Shown here: in pieces, positions 61,110 through 64,000 of the stretch | Numbering within the stretch: position 1 is the stretch's first letter | How the letters are laid out: every line of letters starts with the position of its first letter | From: Frondihabitans australicus | GTDB lineage: Bacteria > Actinomycetota > Actinomycetes > Actinomycetales > Microbacteriaceae | Direction: 5' to 3' | NCBI RefSeq assembly: GCF_003634555.1 | Contig: NZ_RBKS01000001.1 | Location: 3,534,001-3,598,000 of the forward strand | Length of the DNA: 64,000 nt | Position numbers and translations under genes: made by a program | The notes under the pieces: model-generated | Told to the model about the DNA's origin: nothing | Database searches by the model: none | The model's input: the letters and a program-made list of their open reading frames with translations, nothing else

Positions 61110-62792
61110 GTGTCGGAGCCGATCGAGAACAGCATTCGGAGCGCGCAGAAGGCCGTGGACGTCATCGATGCCAACGCCGTCCCCTACGTCTTCGGGATTC
61201 CGGGAGCCAAAATCGACGCATTATTCGACGCGCTGGCGCATGGCTCTGCAGCGACCCTCGTCGTCTGCAGACATGAACAGAATGCGGCGTTCATGGCGGC
61301 GGCGATGGGGCGGCTCACGGGGACTCCCGGCGTCGTCGCGGTGACCTCCGGGCCGGGAACGAGCAACCTCGCCACGGGGCTGCTGACCGCGACCACGGAG
61401 CAGGACCCAGTGGTGGCCATCTGTGGAGCGGTGCCTCTGCCAACGCGGCTCAAACGGACCCATCAGTCGATGGATGCGGCGGCATTACTCTCGACTGTCA
61501 CGAAGCATGTCTCAGAGGTGTCCGCACCTTCCAACGTCGGTGAAGCGGTCGCCAACGCGTTCCGCGTGTCCGTGACCGAACCGCAGGGAGCCACCGCGGT
61601 CGTGCTGCCCGCGGACGTCCTCGCATCTGCGACACAGGCAACGATTACGGCCGGCGCCGCTCCTGCCTCTCTCGGACCCGCGTCGTCGACGTCGATCGCC
61701 GACGCAGCTGCCGTGCTGCTCAAGGCGCTTCGACCGGTGATCCTCGTCGGTCTCAGGGGTGCGACTCCGGTGGCCAGCGCTGCCATTCGTCGGCTGATGT
61801 CGGCGACCGGGCTGCCGGTGGTCGAAACATTCCAGGCGGCCGGTGTCGTGTCCCGGGAACTCGAAAGCCACTACTTGGGACGCGTTGGTCTTTTCCGGAA
61901 TCAGCCCGGCGATGACGCCCTCGCGAACGCCGACGTCGTGCTGACCATTGGCTACGACCCGGTTGAGTACGACGCCGCGTTGTGGAATGGGACCGGCGAC
62001 CGGTCGATCATCCACCTGGACACCGTCCCGCCCGATCTCGACGTGAACTACCAGCCCGAAGTGGAACTGCGCGGAGACATTTCAGCGACCATCGACGAGC
62101 TCCTTCCCGACCTCGAGCGGATGGTGCTGCGCGAGGATTTCCTTCTCGATGCGGCGGAGTTGCGGTCGCGGTTGAGCGATATCGATGACGACGCGCGGCA
62201 GTGGAACGGTGCTGACGGTCGAGTCAATCCGGGTGCGTTGGCGTTGAAAATTCGCGACCTCGTTGACGACCGGACGACCGTCACATGCGATGTCGGCTCC
62301 GTGTACATATACATGGCCCGACACTTCCGCAGCTTCGAACCACGCCATCTTCTCTTCAGCAACGGGCAGCAGACATTGGGGGTGGCGCTGCCGTGGGCGA
62401 TGGCTGCGTGTCTCGCACGCCCCGGGCAACCTGTTGTGTCTGTCTCCGGTGACGGAGGCTTTCTGTTCTCTGTCCAAGAGTTGGAGACAGCCGCACGTCT
62501 AGACCTGTCGTTTGTTCACGTGATCTTCCGCGACGACAGTTATGACATGGTCGGCTTCCAGGAGCAGTTGAAGTACGGCCGGAAATCGGGTGTGGAGCTC
62601 GGCCCGTACGACATCCCGTCGCTCGCCGCTGCGTTCGGCGCTACGGGTGTGGTGGTGCAGGGCGCGGCCGAGTTCGAGGCCGTGTTCACGAATGCTCTTC
62701 AGACGCACGGTCGAACGCTGATCGAGGTTCGCGTGGATTACAGCCGGAATGTAGACCTCGCCGCGCTGCTGCCAGAGGAAGCGTTCGAGTGA
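61110..62792 (+). CDS. alsS: Catabolic-type acetolactate synthase
   Basis: A 560-aa thiamine-diphosphate enzyme that joins two pyruvates to 2-acetolactate. The catalytic glutamate lies in VVCRHEQNAAFMAAAMG near residue 52. GPGTSNLATGLLTA is near 86-99, a central domain covers about 190-330, and the ThDP/Mg motif VSGDGGFLFSVQEL is near 445-460. The frame reads GTG at 61110. The acetolactate decarboxylase gene overlaps it, so the product is directed to acetoin rather than valine. No small regulatory subunit gene is present, as expected for the catabolic type. Confidence 0.87.
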   Translation: MSEPIENSIRSAQKAVDVIDANAVPYVFGIPGAKIDALFDALAHGSAATLVVCRHEQNAAFMAAAMGRLTGTPGVVAVTSGPGTSNLATGLLTATTEQDPVVAICGAVPLPTRLKRTHQSMDAAALLSTVTKHVSEVSAPSNVGEAVANAFRVSVTEPQGATAVVLPADVLASATQATITAGAAPASLGPASSTSIADAAAVLLKALRPVILVGLRGATPVASAAIRRLMSATGLPVVETFQAAGVVSRELESHYLGRVGLFRNQPGDDALANADVVLTIGYDPVEYDAALWNGTGDRSIIHLDTVPPDLDVNYQPEVELRGDISATIDELLPDLERMVLREDFLLDAAELRSRLSDIDDDARQWNGADGRVNPGALALKIRDLVDDRTTVTCDVGSVYIYMARHFRSFEPRHLLFSNGQQTLGVALPWAMAACLARPGQPVVSVSGDGGFLFSVQELETAARLDLSFVHVIFRDDSYDMVGFQEQLKYGRKSGVELGPYDIPSLAAAFGATGVVVQGAAEFEAVFTNALQTHGRTLIEVRVDYSRNVDLAALLPEEAFE

Positions 62793-63613
62793 CCGAGACG
62801 GGGGAGGCAAAAATGGGTGAGCCACAGGGGGGTGGCGGGCTTGCGCACTGGGCGCGTCAAACACTCGCCCGATCGTGGGGCGACAAAACGGCCCGTCCTC
62901 GCATGGAGGACGGGAAAGTCGTCTGGCAGACCTCGACGATGGAAGCGCTCTTGGCGGGCGTCTTTGACGGTGATGTCTCCGTCCACGACCTCCTCCGCCA
63001 CGGCGATTTCGGGCTCGGCACGTTCAACGGACTCGATGGTGAGATGGTCGTCCTCGACCGCATCTGTTACCAGTTGCGCGCTGATGGAACGGCCTCGACG
63101 GCCGGCCCCGATGAACGCAGCCCGTTCGCGGTCGTCACGACGTTCTCGCCGGACGCCGTTCTGGATATCGACGAGCCAACCGACAGGCTCTCGTTGCTGT
63201 CCAAGATCGATGAGGTCCTGCCCAGCAAGAACATCATCGTCGCTGTCCGAGCCGATGGTGCGTTCTCGACGATGCGCACGCGCACGGTGGCCAAGCAACG
63301 TCGGCCCTACCCGCCTTTTGTCGACGCGACGAGCGACGAGTCGGAACACGCCCTGGCGGATGTGTCGGGGACCCTCGCTGGATTCCGAACTCCGGACTTC
63401 GAGGAAGGGATCTCCGTCGCCGGCTACCACCTGCACTTCCTTGACGGGGTTCGTCAGTCCGGAGGCCACGTCCTTGATTTCACGTTCGAAAAGGGTCGTG
63501 TGGAGCTGAGCTTCTCGACGGATGTGCATCTCAGTTTGCCTCGCTTCGGAGCGTTCCTGACGGCGGACCTCACCGGGCCTAATGTGGCCGCCGACATTCA
63601 TAGAACCGAGTGA
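62789..63613 (+). CDS. alsD: Alpha-acetolactate decarboxylase
   Basis: A 274-aa enzyme that decarboxylates 2-acetolactate to (R)-acetoin. The family motifs are present: TMEALLAGVFDGDVS near residue 50, GLGTFNGLDGEMVVLD near 74, FEEGISVAGYHLHFLD near 205-218 and GGHVLDF near 225, with the histidines that bind zinc. GTG 62789 overlaps the synthase stop. A 30-residue N-terminal extension, basic and without homology, precedes the domain. Together the two genes make the acid-limiting acetoin branch from pyruvate. Confidence 0.93.
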   Translation: MTETGEAKMGEPQGGGGLAHWARQTLARSWGDKTARPRMEDGKVVWQTSTMEALLAGVFDGDVSVHDLLRHGDFGLGTFNGLDGEMVVLDRICYQLRADGTASTAGPDERSPFAVVTTFSPDAVLDIDEPTDRLSLLSKIDEVLPSKNIIVAVRADGAFSTMRTRTVAKQRRPYPPFVDATSDESEHALADVSGTLAGFRTPDFEEGISVAGYHLHFLDGVRQSGGHVLDFTFEKGRVELSFSTDVHLSLPRFGAFLTADLTGPNVAADIHRTE

Positions 63614-63615
63614 CG

Positions 63616-64000
63616 TCATCCAGCGGGGCGGTCGTGTTCGTTCCGGAACCGTGCAGCGAGGTCTTTGCGTGAGGCGACTTTCCATTTGCCGTAGATGTTT
63701 CGCACGTACGTGGTGACCGTGTGGGGTGACAGGAAAAGATCGTCGGCGATCTGCTGCGTGGTTCTCCCCGCGGCTACCCGCTCAGCGACTTGGAGCTCCC
63801 GGCTGCTGAGGACAGACTCTTCGAACTCTGGGCGTGTCGCACGCTGGCTTACGCCGACAGTGCGGAGCCGCCGCCGGACACGGTTCCATGGATGGGTGGC
63901 GCCGGCGGAGTCGTAGAGATCCGCGGACTCAAGCCACGACATCGTGGCTTTCTCTTCGGCCGTGGCTGCTTGTAGGACGCCAAGGTCCTCCAGGGCGCAC
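63616..64000 (-). CDS. LuxR-family regulator, C-terminal part (5' end outside window)
   Basis: The frame is open to the window edge, so only the last 127 residues or so are visible. The end is a LuxR helix-turn-helix: LSSRELQVAERVAAGRTTQQ, then IADDLFLSPHTVTTYVRNIY and GKWKVASRKDLAARF. The preceding part (helical, WLESADLYDSAGATHPWNRV, RRRLRTVGV) looks like the C-terminal repeats of large LAL/MalT-type regulators. It is convergent with alsD, one base apart from its stop. Confidence 0.85.
   Translation of the reverse strand, partial: CALEDLGVLQAATAEEKATMSWLESADLYDSAGATHPWNRVRRRLRTVGVSQRATRPEFEESVLSSRELQVAERVAAGRTTQQIADDLFLSPHTVTTYVRNIYGKWKVASRKDLAARFRNEHDRPAG

Overview
The window reads as chromosome from a high-GC Actinomycetota, most likely a member of the Microbacteriaceae. 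GTG starts are frequent, stop and start codons often overlap as GTGA or ATGA, and the actinobacterial trio of histidine phosphatase (MSMEG_4193 type), DUF3090 and SCO1664-type protein is present. The first half, to about 32.6 kb, is ordinary dense core chromosome. The second half is looser and partly mobile, with a somewhat lower GC content judged by eye.

Bases 1-5880 hold a divergent lipid locus: a fatty acyl-CoA reductase (cut by the window edge) and a ferritin-like protein on the minus strand, and an SDR reductase, a PlsC acyltransferase and an alkyl-DHAP synthase on the plus strand. Together these could run the dihydroxyacetone-phosphate route to ether lipids. Next come phosphoglucomutase, prephenate dehydratase, a DagK-type lipid kinase, seryl-tRNA synthetase with a coupled HAD phosphatase, tRNA-Ser(TGA), an ArsR regulator with a divergent NAD-binding protein, a GNAT enzyme and the conserved trio. 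A MoxR-like AAA/VWA pair is divergent from a five-gene cluster (21.06-26.48 kb). That cluster encodes a three-module FtsK/EccC-like ATPase, a coiled-coil/ParB-like protein, two small helical proteins (one WXG100-like) and a membrane protein, and looks like an uncharacterised type VII-like system. A TetR/DUF3533 pair, PnuC, an EamA transporter and an LCP protein follow, up to tRNA-Ser(GCT) at 32.57 kb.

The variable region starts just after that tRNA. It holds a DDE-transposase-like protein translationally coupled to a tyrosine-recombinase-like protein, a complete ABC-three-component (ABC-3C) conflict system, a second, catalytically degenerate recombinase-like protein and a small HTH regulator. 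Inverted copies of a 29-nt palindromic sequence lie at 35790-35818 and 41033-41061, around the ABC-3C module. Then come two tandem phage-type Dam methylase genes (one with a destroyed catalytic motif), an AT-rich structured segment, small hypothetical genes, an SDR gene, a truncated aldo/keto reductase, an ECF sigma factor with a membrane partner, and a six-gene chain of overlapping unknown genes behind an operator-like palindrome.

From 53 kb to the end the content is metabolic and regulatory: a chloroperoxidase-like hydrolase, a second DUF3533 protein, GlxA- and MmyB-type regulators, an operon of a thioredoxin-reductase-like flavoprotein with a membrane protein and an esterase, a UBP zinc-finger protein, and an acetoin operon (acetolactate synthase and acetolactate decarboxylase) next to the end of a LuxR-family regulator that runs out of the window.
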